From Synergistales bacterium (GTDB lineage: Bacteria; Synergistota; Synergistia; Synergistales; Aminobacteriaceae), in NCBI GenBank assembly GCA_025997935.1, contig BNVG01000069.1, positions 1 through 10,584 of the forward strand: DNA of 10,584 bases, in the 5' to 3' direction. Position 1 is the stretch's first letter. Each line of letters begins with the position of its first letter. Positions 1 through 5,764 of the stretch are shown piece by piece. Under the pieces are notes generated by a model. It did no database searches and was not told the origin of the DNA. It worked only from the letters and a program-made list of their open reading frames with translations. The translations under genes and the position numbers were made by a program.

Positions 1-34
1 GCGTATCTACCATCGTGAGGAGAAAAACAAAGTG

Positions 35-523
35 ATGATTTTATATCATGGGAGTAATATGGAAGTTCGACGACCTCACGTCATTGAACAAGCTCGTGGG
101 TTGGATTTTGGCGCGGGTTTTTATACTACGTCGAGCCGAGAGCAATCCGTCAAGTTCTCTCGAAATATTGTAGATAGACGCGGGGCTGGCGTTCCCACGG
201 TCAGCGTGTATGAATTTGACGAAAAAACAGCGGCAAAAGAATTGCGAGCCTTACGGTTCAAAAAAGCAAACGCGCAATGGTTAGATTTTGTCAAAGACAA
301 CCGGCTGAAAATATATTCAGGCGTACAATATGACTTGATAATCGGGCCAGTGGCAAATGATGACGTGATGCCGTCAATACAGGCATATCTAAGCGGCCAA
401 TTTACATTGGAGGCGGCGCTGATCGCGTTAAAAACAAAAAAGTTAGTAGATCAATATTGCCTGAAAAGTGAACATGCGGTTTCCTTGTTGCGATTCCAAG
501 AATCGTTTCGTGTGGAGGCATAG
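35..523 (+). CDS. DUF3990 family protein, putative ADP-ribosyltransferase-like enzyme
   Basis: This 162-residue protein matches, from memory, the DUF3990 family, whose fold I recall as related to ADP-ribosyltransferases. Numbering from the ATG at 35, the N-terminal L-Y-H-G-S segment (residues 3-7) resembles an ART first strand with its NAD-binding His (H5). The F-G-x-G-F-Y-T-T segment (25-32) resembles the second strand with its Tyr (Y30). A Y-D-L-I-I-G-P-V-A-N-D block (99-109) is the strongest family signature. W82 and D84 fall in a conserved-looking W-L-D-F-V segment. No signal peptide or membrane segment is seen. The start is uncertain: GTG at 32 lies directly in frame, the GAGGAG at 17-22 suits either codon, and the frame is open to the left edge. 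A TAG then 2 nt separate it from the next gene, whose ribosome site lies inside this one. The target, NAD+ use and any toxic role are inferred, not shown. Confidence 0.8.
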   Translation: MILYHGSNMEVRRPHVIEQARGLDFGAGFYTTSSREQSVKFSRNIVDRRGAGVPTVSVYEFDEKTAAKELRALRFKKANAQWLDFVKDNRLKIYSGVQYDLIIGPVANDDVMPSIQAYLSGQFTLEAALIALKTKKLVDQYCLKSEHAVSLLRFQESFRVEA

Positions 524-525
524 CT

Positions 526-771
526 ATGGTAAATCAAGACAACCTATATTCCGTGATTGCGTTCATAACCCCCGGCATTATTAGAATGTTGATGGAAAAT
601 CGTAATATTTCGGAGGAAGAAGCCGCTCAACTGCTTTATAATTCGGAAACTTACCGCGCGTTGGAGGATAAAAACACCGCCGTCTGGCATCTCGGTTATC
701 CTTTGCTCTATGATCTTTTAGAAGAAGAACTGACGACGGGAAAAATCACATGGCCGGAGGAGCAGTCATGA
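526..771 (+). CDS. Small helical cassette protein, possible distant DUF3791 relative
   Basis: This 81-residue acidic protein appears all-helical and has no recognisable catalytic motif, signal peptide or membrane segment. I do not recognise a named family with certainty. Small proteins of this look often sit next to DUF3990 genes in my recollection. Its outline parallels the next gene: a hydrophobic first helix with A12-F13, an N-x-S helix cap (N27, S29) opening an alanine-containing helix, an aromatic mid-region (Y38, Y43), a W-H pair (54-55), and a closing acidic helix with D63 and E66-E68. The ATG at 526 follows a TGGAGG ribosome site at 512-517 with 8 nt spacing. Its TGA overlaps the next start in an ATGA arrangement at 768-771, so translation is probably coupled. 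It could be an antitoxin, adaptor or substrate-binding partner of the upstream protein; this is inferred from context only. Confidence 0.7.
   Translation: MVNQDNLYSVIAFITPGIIRMLMENRNISEEEAAQLLYNSETYRALEDKNTAVWHLGYPLLYDLLEEELTTGKITWPEEQS
756..762 (+). promoter_or_regulatory. Ribosome binding site deciding the start of the DUF3791-type gene
   Basis: GGAGGAG lies 5 nt before the ATG at 768. An in-frame ATG at 750 would place this strong Shine-Dalgarno sequence inside the coding region, so 768 is the better start. It gives the stop/start overlap ATGA with the preceding gene. Confidence 0.7.
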
Positions 772-1010
772 CGAAGCCATCGGGAGCGGTATGGTTTTTG
801 GCGTTCTGCGTTGAGATATACAAGCACGAAAAAAATATGAGCGGAAGGGACGCGTATAGCTATCTGTCCCGCACGGGCGCAACCGGTTATATCATACGAT
901 GTTGGGAAGCTCTGCACACTACGGGACACTTATATATCATTGACAGCATCGACGACTATATCAAAAATCACGCCCCCGACGCCGTTATGTCTACCGTAGG
1001 GGGGTTTTAG
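768..1010 (+). CDS. DUF3791 family small protein
   Basis: This 80-residue protein resembles the DUF3791 family, which I recall as a frequent neighbour of DUF3990. The pattern is a hydrophobic helix (W9 to Y18), N23-M-S25 capping a helix with D28 and A29, a short turn, Y41 to W46, then A-L-H (48-50), G53 and a Y-I-I-D segment (56-59) leading into a final acidic helix ending near residue 68. The last dozen residues look like an unconserved tail. The start at 768 is chosen over an in-frame ATG at 750 because of GGAGGAG at 756-762. The stop at 1008-1010 lies 2 nt before the TTG of ruvA, and the ruvA ribosome site is inside this gene's tail. GC is about 51%, between the two upstream genes and ruvA. 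Its molecular function is unknown; binding and controlling the DUF3990 protein is a plausible inference. Confidence 0.8.
   Translation: MTKPSGAVWFLAFCVEIYKHEKNMSGRDAYSYLSRTGATGYIIRCWEALHTTGHLYIIDSIDDYIKNHAPDAVMSTVGGF
998..1004 (+). promoter_or_regulatory. Ribosome binding site of ruvA, inside the DUF3791-type gene
   Basis: AGGGGGG ends 8 nt before the TTG at 1013. It supports the TTG as the true ruvA start and lies within the last codons of the upstream gene, tying ruvA translation to the cassette transcript. Confidence 0.6.
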
Positions 1011-1012
1011 CT

Positions 1013-1621
1013 TTGATTCGTTCTCTTTTAGGCGTTGTGCTTTCCATGACGGAGACCTCTGTCGTGCTGGACGTGAACGGCATGGGGTTTGAGTTGCTAT
1101 GCTCGCGGGCGGCTCTGTCTCTTTGCGTGCCAAAAGAGTCTGCGCGGCTCACGACGTTTTTGCAAATATCGGAAGCTGGTGTGTTCTTGTTTGGCTTTGC
1201 GGACGACGTCGAAAGAGAGATGTTTTTGAAGATAACCGGCATAAAAGGCATCGGCGGACGCACGGCCATGACCATTTTGAGCGTCTTGTCCGTAGAGGAC
1301 ATCGTCCGCGCCGTGTCTTTGGCTGACATAAACACGTTTATGCGCTCTCCCGGCATAGGGCGCAAGACGGCGGAGAGGCTATGTTTTGAGCTTAAAAACA
1401 GCATTCCCAAGGACTTTGCGCTTGGCCTCAGGACGGGAGGCGTGGCCTTGCCAAGCAAGGTATCCGACACTGTCGGCGACGCGCTGCGCTCGCTCGGCTT
1501 TGGACAGGCCGACGTAACCACCGCGCTGGCCGTGGTGCGGGCGGCCTTGGGCGAAGATTTTGACAAGCAAAACGAAGAGGCGCTGCTCAAGGCCGCGCTT
1601 AAAGAGCTACAAAGCTCTTAA
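1013..1621 (+). CDS. ruvA: Holliday junction branch migration subunit RuvA
   Basis: RuvA binds Holliday junctions as a tetramer and loads the RuvB motor during recombination repair. The 202-residue length is normal for the family. The N-terminal OB-like domain (about 1-62) begins with the typical M-I-x-x-L-x-G segment and contains V-N-G-M-G-F (21-26). Two helix-hairpin-helix motifs follow, with G77-I-K-G-I-G82 and P113-G-I-G116 as the junction-binding hairpins. After a linker, the C-terminal RuvB-contacting domain (about 150-199) carries an A-L-x-x-L-G-F motif (157-163). The start is TTG at 1013, supported by AGGGGGG at 998-1004. No ruvC is visible immediately upstream, where the DUF3990 cassette sits, and no ruvB follows. 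The 3' end overlaps convergent prmC by 15 bp. The stop is TAA. Confidence 0.96.
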   Translation: MIRSLLGVVLSMTETSVVLDVNGMGFELLCSRAALSLCVPKESARLTTFLQISEAGVFLFGFADDVEREMFLKITGIKGIGGRTAMTILSVLSVEDIVRAVSLADINTFMRSPGIGRKTAERLCFELKNSIPKDFALGLRTGGVALPSKVSDTVGDALRSLGFGQADVTTALAVVRAALGEDFDKQNEEALLKAALKELQSS

Positions 1622-2455
1622 CCTGAACGCCATACAGCGAACCATTCCGGCGTAATCCAAAACCTCACGCTCAAAAGCAAGGCTCGGCGACGCAAGCCGT
1701 TTTAACGCCTCGGCCTGTTCCGCACCACCTATTTCCAAAAGAAGCGCCCCGTCATTTTTCAGCCAAAGCGGCGCGAAATTAAAGAGCGTCCTATAACATT
1801 CCAATCCGTCATCTCCGCCGTCGAGCGCTATATGAGGCTCGTAGTCGCGCACGTCCGGCATTAGGTTTTGAATTTCTTTTGTGGGTATGTAGGGCGGATT
1901 GCTTACGATGAGCGAAAATTTATTTTCGGGCGTCGGGATGTCGCCCGCTCCTGTGCTTTGCCAGATTGTGGCGCGATTTTTGAGGTTATAACGCGCAAGG
2001 TTTCGCCGGGCGGCGTCGCAGGACGCCCGGTTCTTCTCAGCCATGAGTGCATAGGTAAATGGCCTCTCCAACAAGAGCGTTATGGCGATGCAACCGCTGC
2101 CAGTCCCCCAGTCGAGGAAAGTAAACTCGTCAGCGCTTGGCGACTGCGGAATCTCGGCCAAGGCCAACTCAGTCAAAAGCTCCGTCTCGGGACGCGGAAT
2201 CAGGACACCCGGCGAAACCTCGAAATCCCTTCCCCAAAAGTTCGCCCACCCCAAGATATATTGAAGCGGCTCTTTGGTTTTTCGTCGCTCGGCAGCGTTT
2301 AAGATTTTTTCTTCATCTTCACGCGTCACTTCGCGCTCCGGGTGGGCCAGGAGAAAGGCAAGGTCGCAAGAGAGGAGGCGGCACAAGATGATGTCCGCCT
2401 CCTGTTGGTTCTTTAACTCAGAAAAGAGTTTTTTTCTGGTGTCTTTGATGTTCAA
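1607..2455 (-). CDS. prmC: Peptide chain release factor N5-glutamine methyltransferase PrmC (HemK)
   Basis: PrmC uses S-adenosylmethionine to methylate the glutamine of the GGQ motif in class I release factors, which raises their termination activity. The 282-residue protein has an N-terminal helical release-factor-binding domain (about 1-75) and a Rossmann methyltransferase domain. The segment L-I-P-R-P-E-T-E (85-92) is diagnostic. SAM-binding motif I is D-W-G-T-G-S-G (115-121), with W where many homologs have another hydrophobic residue. The catalytic N-P-P-Y-I-P is at 186-191. The start is a TTG at 2455 whose last bases overlap the prfA stop (TTGA). No strong Shine-Dalgarno sequence is visible, so translation probably depends on coupling to prfA, its substrate gene. 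The 3' end overlaps the 3' end of convergent ruvA. Confidence 0.95.
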   Translation of the reverse strand: MNIKDTRKKLFSELKNQQEADIILCRLLSCDLAFLLAHPEREVTREDEEKILNAAERRKTKEPLQYILGWANFWGRDFEVSPGVLIPRPETELLTELALAEIPQSPSADEFTFLDWGTGSGCIAITLLLERPFTYALMAEKNRASCDAARRNLARYNLKNRATIWQSTGAGDIPTPENKFSLIVSNPPYIPTKEIQNLMPDVRDYEPHIALDGGDDGLECYRTLFNFAPLWLKNDGALLLEIGGAEQAEALKRLASPSLAFEREVLDYAGMVRCMAFRLRAL

Positions 2456-3525
2456 GATTCTAAATTATGCAGACGCTCGGTTTGTTCGGCGATGGTCATG
2501 GCGTCGATAAGCTCGAAGATGTCGCCGTCGAGATATGTGTCTAACTTGTAGAGCGTGACGTTTACGCGGTGGTCGGTTATGCGGTTTTGTGGGTAGTTGT
2601 ACGTGCGTATGCGCTCCGAGCGGTCGCCCGAACCAATAAGGCCGCGTCTCTCCGCCGCCTGCTCTGATGTTTGCTTCTGAAGCTCCATATTGTAGATTCT
2701 TGTCTTCAGGTAGAGCATGGCCTTAGCACGGTTTTTTATCTGAGAGCGCTCGTCCTGACAGGTCGCCACTATACCTGTTGGGACATGCGTAATTCGGACG
2801 GCGGAGTCGGTCATGTTGACGTGCTGCCCGCCCGCGCCGCTTGAGCGGTAGGTGTCTATCTTGAGGTCCTCCTGGCGTATATTGACTTCCACGTCCGTGG
2901 CCTCGGGAAGCACCGCCACGGTTGCGGCCGACGTGTGAATACGCCCGCTGGCCTCCGTCACGGGCACGCGCTGAACGCGGTGCACGCCGCTTTCAAACTT
3001 GAGCTTGCTGTACGCGCCCTCGTTGTCTATGCGGAATATTATCTCTTTTATCCCGCCCATTTCTGTTTCGCTGACGTCCAAAACCTCAGGCTTCCATTTC
3101 TGACGCTCGCAAAAACGGCTGTACATGCGGTATAAGTCCGCTGCGAACAAAGCGGCCTCGTCGCCCCCCGTGCCGGCTCTGACCTCGACGACTACGCTTT
3201 TTTCGTCATTAGGGTCGCGCGGTATCAAAAGAAGCGTAAGCTCCCTCTCGAAGCTCTCCACAAGCGGCTCCAAACGTTCTAACTCCTCGCTTGCCAGGTT
3301 CTCCATCTCAGGGTCTCCGCCCTTTTGAAGCTCACGGGCCTCGATGATTCCCTTCTTGGCTGAGCGGTACTCCCGATATTTCTCCACCACGGGCTCGAGC
3401 TGAGCGCGTTTTTTACCGAGGGCCTGAATTTCTTTGGGATTCATGGATATGACGGGGTCGGCCATCTTCACGTCTATCTCCATAAAATCACGTTCTATTG
3501 TTTCTAATTTACTCGCAATATCCAT
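2452..3525 (-). CDS. prfA: Peptide chain release factor 1 (RF1)
   Basis: RF1 recognises UAA and UAG stop codons in the ribosomal A site and triggers peptide release. The 357-residue length is standard. The N-terminal coiled domain (about 1-100) precedes the PCRF region with A-G-T-G-G-D-E-A (117-124). The codon-recognition tripeptide is P-V-T (188-190), the P-x-T form typical of RF1 rather than the S-P-F of RF2. The catalytic G-G-Q is at 232-234 and is the site PrmC modifies. The ATG at 3525 has AGGTGG on the minus strand (bases 3535-3540) 9 nt upstream. It lies 25 bp after thyX and overlaps prmC by 4 bp, so thyX, prfA and prmC form one tight minus-strand unit. All expected motifs are intact. 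Confidence 0.97.
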   Translation of the reverse strand: MDIASKLETIERDFMEIDVKMADPVISMNPKEIQALGKKRAQLEPVVEKYREYRSAKKGIIEARELQKGGDPEMENLASEELERLEPLVESFERELTLLLIPRDPNDEKSVVVEVRAGTGGDEAALFAADLYRMYSRFCERQKWKPEVLDVSETEMGGIKEIIFRIDNEGAYSKLKFESGVHRVQRVPVTEASGRIHTSAATVAVLPEATDVEVNIRQEDLKIDTYRSSGAGGQHVNMTDSAVRITHVPTGIVATCQDERSQIKNRAKAMLYLKTRIYNMELQKQTSEQAAERRGLIGSGDRSERIRTYNYPQNRITDHRVNVTLYKLDTYLDGDIFELIDAMTIAEQTERLHNLES

Positions 3526-3550
3526 ATTTTACGTCCACCTGTTCAGGATT

Positions 3551-4261
3551 TTATTGTTGCGCCAATAGGTCTTCCATATCGACATACGGTTTGCCGCAGG
3601 GTCGCGCCTCAGAACATTGTCCCGTTACGCAAGACGGGCCGCTTACGCGAAACAAAAGGGGAGCCGCCGCGCGGGTCAATCTAAGCATTTGGCGAGCAAG
3701 AGATTGTATCTCCCACTGAGCTCTGCGGCATAGGCGGAGCGCGAAGAAATGGTGAAGCTCGCGGGCGTTCATCGTGAAGACAAGCCGCGTCTCCCAGCCG
3801 TGAGGCAAAATGAACCGCGCGTCCTCAGCCGGTACGCCGAGGGCGCAAAGCTCCTCGTAAGCTGCCAAAGAAGCCTCGGCTTGCCGATTGAAAATCAAGA
3901 GAGCCTGAGAGTTCGACAACACCGAAGGGGGCGTTACGACAGCTGCGGCGCCCGATTGCCCCATCTTGACGTATCGCTGGCTCTGTTGGCTGTAGCTCGC
4001 CACGCGGTGGCGCACGAGCTGGTGAGAGGCTACGCGGGAGAGGCCGTCGACGCCAAACGTGAAAGACGCGTGTTCAAGAGGGGAGTGGTGCCCGCTCTTC
4101 CAAAGCCCCGCCAAAAAACGCGACTGCGCTTCATCTGTCTCCCCGGAAGAACGCGCCGCTAATTCCGTAGCCGAGCTGTCGCTGTAACAAAGCCGCGCCG
4201 CCGCCGCCACAAGGCTATCCGCTCGCGGAGTGTGTTCTAAAAGTATTACTTTACAAGACAT
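3551..4261 (-). CDS. thyX: Flavin-dependent thymidylate synthase ThyX
   Basis: ThyX makes dTMP from dUMP using methylene-tetrahydrofolate, FAD and NADPH, and replaces ThyA in many anaerobes. The 236-residue protein carries the diagnostic R-H-R-x7-S motif (R84-H85-R86 and S94), which binds dUMP and FAD. It also has R-L-C-Y-S (23-27) and the G-H-H-S-P-L-E-H segment (57-64). A C-terminal tail from about residue 200 contains three cysteines in a C-x5-C-x6-C-G-like pattern, which I recall from clostridial-type ThyX proteins; its role is not known to me. The ATG at 4261 is preceded on the minus strand by AAGGAG (bases 4267-4272) with 5 nt spacing. It starts about 20 nt after the terminator that follows rpmE and is followed 25 bp later by prfA. 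No thyA is visible in the window. Confidence 0.95.
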   Translation of the reverse strand: MSCKVILLEHTPRADSLVAAAARLCYSDSSATELAARSSGETDEAQSRFLAGLWKSGHHSPLEHASFTFGVDGLSRVASHQLVRHRVASYSQQSQRYVKMGQSGAAAVVTPPSVLSNSQALLIFNRQAEASLAAYEELCALGVPAEDARFILPHGWETRLVFTMNARELHHFFALRLCRRAQWEIQSLARQMLRLTRAAAPLLFRVSGPSCVTGQCSEARPCGKPYVDMEDLLAQQ

Positions 4262-4279
4262 ATTTTCTCCTTACGCTAC

Positions 4280-4306
4280 AAAAAAAGGAGCCTTTAACGG
4301 CTCCTT
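4280..4306 (-). terminator. Rho-independent terminator after rpmE, before thyX
   Basis: The inverted repeat AAGGAGCC (4285-4292) and GGCTCCTT (4299-4306) forms an 8-bp stem with a 6-nt loop. Read on the minus strand it is followed by an uninterrupted T run (4286 down to 4280), the classic intrinsic terminator form. It ends about 18 nt upstream of the thyX ATG. It should therefore end most rpsO-rpmE transcripts and could limit read-through into thyX-prfA-prmC. Confidence 0.88.
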
Positions 4307-4322
4307 ATAAGACTCGCCTGGG

Positions 4323-4550
4323 CTATACTTCGGTTTTCTGCCCGTAGTTCATACCGGCGTACTTCTTCTGGAACTTCTCAAGACGCCCGTCAGACACAAT
4401 CCTGCTACCCCTCTTGCCGGAGTAGAATGGATGACACTGAGAACAAACGGACACGCGGATTTCCTTACTCGTGGAGCTCGTAACGAAGGAGTTTCCGCAA
4501 GCGCAACTTACTTTGCATTCCTGGTAAGCGGGATGAATTTCTTTTTTCAT
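4323..4550 (-). CDS. rpmE: Large subunit ribosomal protein bL31, zinc-binding type
   Basis: bL31 bridges the ribosomal subunits near the central protuberance. The 75-residue protein begins M-K-K-E-I-H-P, as in the family, and keeps the zinc-binding cysteines C16, C18, C36 and C39 within C-A-C-G-N and C-S-Q-C-H-P-F. It is therefore the zinc-containing (C+) form rather than the zinc-free paralog made under zinc starvation. The ATG at 4550 is preceded on the minus strand by GGAGG (bases 4561-4565) with 10 nt spacing. It lies 21 bp after rpsO in the same direction and is followed by a strong intrinsic terminator. Pairing with rpsO is less usual than the rpsO-pnp pairing I expect in many bacteria. 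Confidence 0.96.
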   Translation of the reverse strand: MKKEIHPAYQECKVSCACGNSFVTSSTSKEIRVSVCSQCHPFYSGKRGSRIVSDGRLEKFQKKYAGMNYGQKTEV

Positions 4551-4571
4551 AATGCAGTCACCTCCGAGAAC

Positions 4572-4838
4572 TTAATGTCTCAGGCCAAGCCGCTCTATGA
4601 GGTCGCGGTAGCGGTTGAAGTCTTTCTCTTTCAGATAACGCAAAAGCCGACGGCGGGTTCCGACCATCTTCAAAAGTCCTCGGCGCGAGTGAAAATCCTT
4701 GGGATGCTCCTTGAGATGCTCCGTCAGCTCTCTTACCCGCTCGGTCAAAATAGCGACCTGAACCTCCGGCGAGCCGGTATCGGTATCGTGAGCGCGATAC
4801 TCGGCGATGACCGCCTGTTTCTTTTCTTTTCGGATCAT
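4572..4838 (-). CDS. rpsO: Small subunit ribosomal protein uS15
   Basis: uS15 is a primary 16S rRNA-binding protein that nucleates assembly of the platform. From ATG at 4838 it is 88 residues, matching the usual 88-89. The D-T-G-S-P-E-V-Q segment, [11 protein letters not shown], and the C-terminal L-I-E-R-L-G-L-R are all intact. A GTG at 4847 would add three residues, but it lies inside the ribosome site itself (minus-strand GAGGTGA, bases 4844-4850, 5 nt before the ATG), so ATG 4838 is preferred. An extended -10 promoter lies upstream at 4926-4954, giving a leader of roughly 80 nt. rpmE follows 21 bp downstream. S15 is known to repress its own mRNA in several bacteria through differing leader structures; whether that occurs here cannot be told by eye. 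Confidence 0.96.
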   Translation of the reverse strand: MIRKEKKQAVIAEYRAHDTDTGSPEVQVAILTERVRELTEHLKEHPKDFHSRRGLLKMVGTRRRLLRYLKEKDFNRYRDLIERLGLRH

Positions 4839-4925
4839 ACATGTCACCTCTCCAAAATAATATGCCGCGCCCGCGTAGCGCGCCGCCGATCCAAAAGCGT
4901 ACGGCCAAGCGAGGGGTCAGGAAGT

Positions 4926-4954
4926 ATAGTATCACCGCTATGCACTATTCGCAA
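4926..4954 (-). promoter_or_regulatory. Predicted sigma-70-type promoter of rpsO-rpmE (extended -10)
   Basis: On the minus strand a -35-like TTGCGA (bases 4954-4949) is followed after 17 nt by TACTAT (4931-4926), preceded by TG one base upstream as an extended -10 (TGATACTAT). Transcription would begin near 4919 and leave a leader of about 80 nt before the rpsO ATG. This is inferred from motif spacing only. Confidence 0.6.
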
Positions 4955-5014
4955 GTCACATCTTAGACGCATTCAGCGATTCGTTTTCGTTTCGCGTGAT
5001 GTTGTTTTCTGAAT

Positions 5015-5043
5015 TTTATTTTTTTTCAAAATTGGTATATAAT
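5015..5043 (+). promoter_or_regulatory. Candidate promoter of the V/A-ATPase operon
   Basis: A perfect TATAAT lies at 5038-5043. With 17-nt spacing the -35 position is TTTATT (5015-5020), a weak match. The surrounding 5011-5100 is very AT-rich and T-tract-laden, so an upstream A/T element may compensate. Other TATA-like strings at 5075-5085 (with TTGTAC at 5062) are alternatives with poor spacing. The leader to the first ATG would be about 80 nt. Confidence 0.4.
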
Positions 5044-5129
5044 CGCTTAGAAATTATAAAGTTGTACAGATTTTTATATTATAAATATCTAAACTCAATT
5101 AACTCAGTATTGACGGGGAGATCTTGAGA

Positions 5130-5747
5130 ATGGCCAATAAAATCACGGCGACGCGAAGCAATATGGCGCGTCTTCAGTCCGCTCTGAAATTAGCGCGGCG
5201 AGGGCATGACCTTCTTGAGCAAAAGCGCAAAATCCTCATGCAGGAGCTTATGGGACGCATGAAGGAGGTTCGCGAGGTGCAGGAGAGTATGCACACTGTT
5301 TTCGGGGACGCTTATTTCAGCCTTCAAATGGCCAATATTTCCATGGGGATAGAGAACGTGGAGAAAATAGCCGTTGTTGTGCCGGAAGAAGACCGTTTCG
5401 TTGTGCGTCTGCGTTCGATTATGGGCATCGACATCCCCGAGGTTGATAAATTGGAGCCAAACCTCGCGCCCGTTTACGCTATGGGCGGGGCCGCTACGGG
5501 TGTGTCTTCTGTTTTGGACAACGCCTACGTCAACGCCCGTAATGTCGTCGCATTGATAGCCCGCCTGTCAGAGGTGGAAACGAGCGTCTATCGGTTGGCT
5601 ATTCAGATACGAAAGACACTGAGGCGCGTGAACGCGTTAGAGAAGGTTTTCATACCGCGCAGCGAGAGTCAGATAAAGCTAATAGCCTCCGCGCTTGACG
5701 AAAATGAGCGCGAGGATTTAACGCGTATAAAACTTTCGAGCCGTTAG
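5130..5747 (+). CDS. atpD: V/A-type ATP synthase/ATPase subunit D (central rotor shaft)
   Basis: Subunit D is the long coiled-coil rotor shaft inside the A3B3 headpiece, working with F to pass rotation to the membrane ring. The 205-residue protein has the typical N-terminal helix (I-T-A-T-R-S-N-M-A-R-L-Q) with a run of L/R/K heptads to about residue 75. A middle domain contains a G-I-D-I-P segment, and a second long helix (about 145-190) ends in an R-R-V-N-A-L-E-K-V-F-I-P motif that is diagnostic for the family. The ATG at 5130 is chosen because GGGGAG at 5115-5120 is 9 nt upstream; an in-frame TTG at 5124 would be too close. It is the first gene of the operon, whereas D commonly follows A and B in other bacteria. 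The stop is TAG, 17 nt before the next gene. Confidence 0.94.
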   Translation: MANKITATRSNMARLQSALKLARRGHDLLEQKRKILMQELMGRMKEVREVQESMHTVFGDAYFSLQMANISMGIENVEKIAVVVPEEDRFVVRLRSIMGIDIPEVDKLEPNLAPVYAMGGAATGVSSVLDNAYVNARNVVALIARLSEVETSVYRLAIQIRKTLRRVNALEKVFIPRSESQIKLIASALDENEREDLTRIKLSSR

Positions 5748-5764
5748 GTGTGGAGGGAGAAAGT

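Noticed and set aside
1..35. Possible tail of an upstream gene ending at 18 (frame 1) or at 35 (frame 3, giving a TGATG overlap with the ATG at 35).
   Set aside because: Only 5-10 codons are visible and neither frame can be tied to a family, so no partial gene is called.
708..929. Minus-strand open frame across the second and third cassette genes.
   Set aside because: It lies opposite two well-supported genes with ribosome sites, and its translation resembles no family.
3749..4162. A 137-codon plus-strand open frame inside thyX.
   Set aside because: It is antisense to a gene with intact ThyX motifs, lacks a plausible ribosome site and reads as Arg/Ala-rich shadow sequence.
4558..4935. A minus-strand 125-codon frame overlapping rpsO.
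   Set aside because: It is the wrong frame of rpsO and would start inside the predicted promoter.
4431..5012. A 193-codon plus-strand open frame spanning rpmE, rpsO and the intergenic region.
   Set aside because: It is antisense to two clear ribosomal protein genes and crosses the divergent promoter region; it is a chance open frame.
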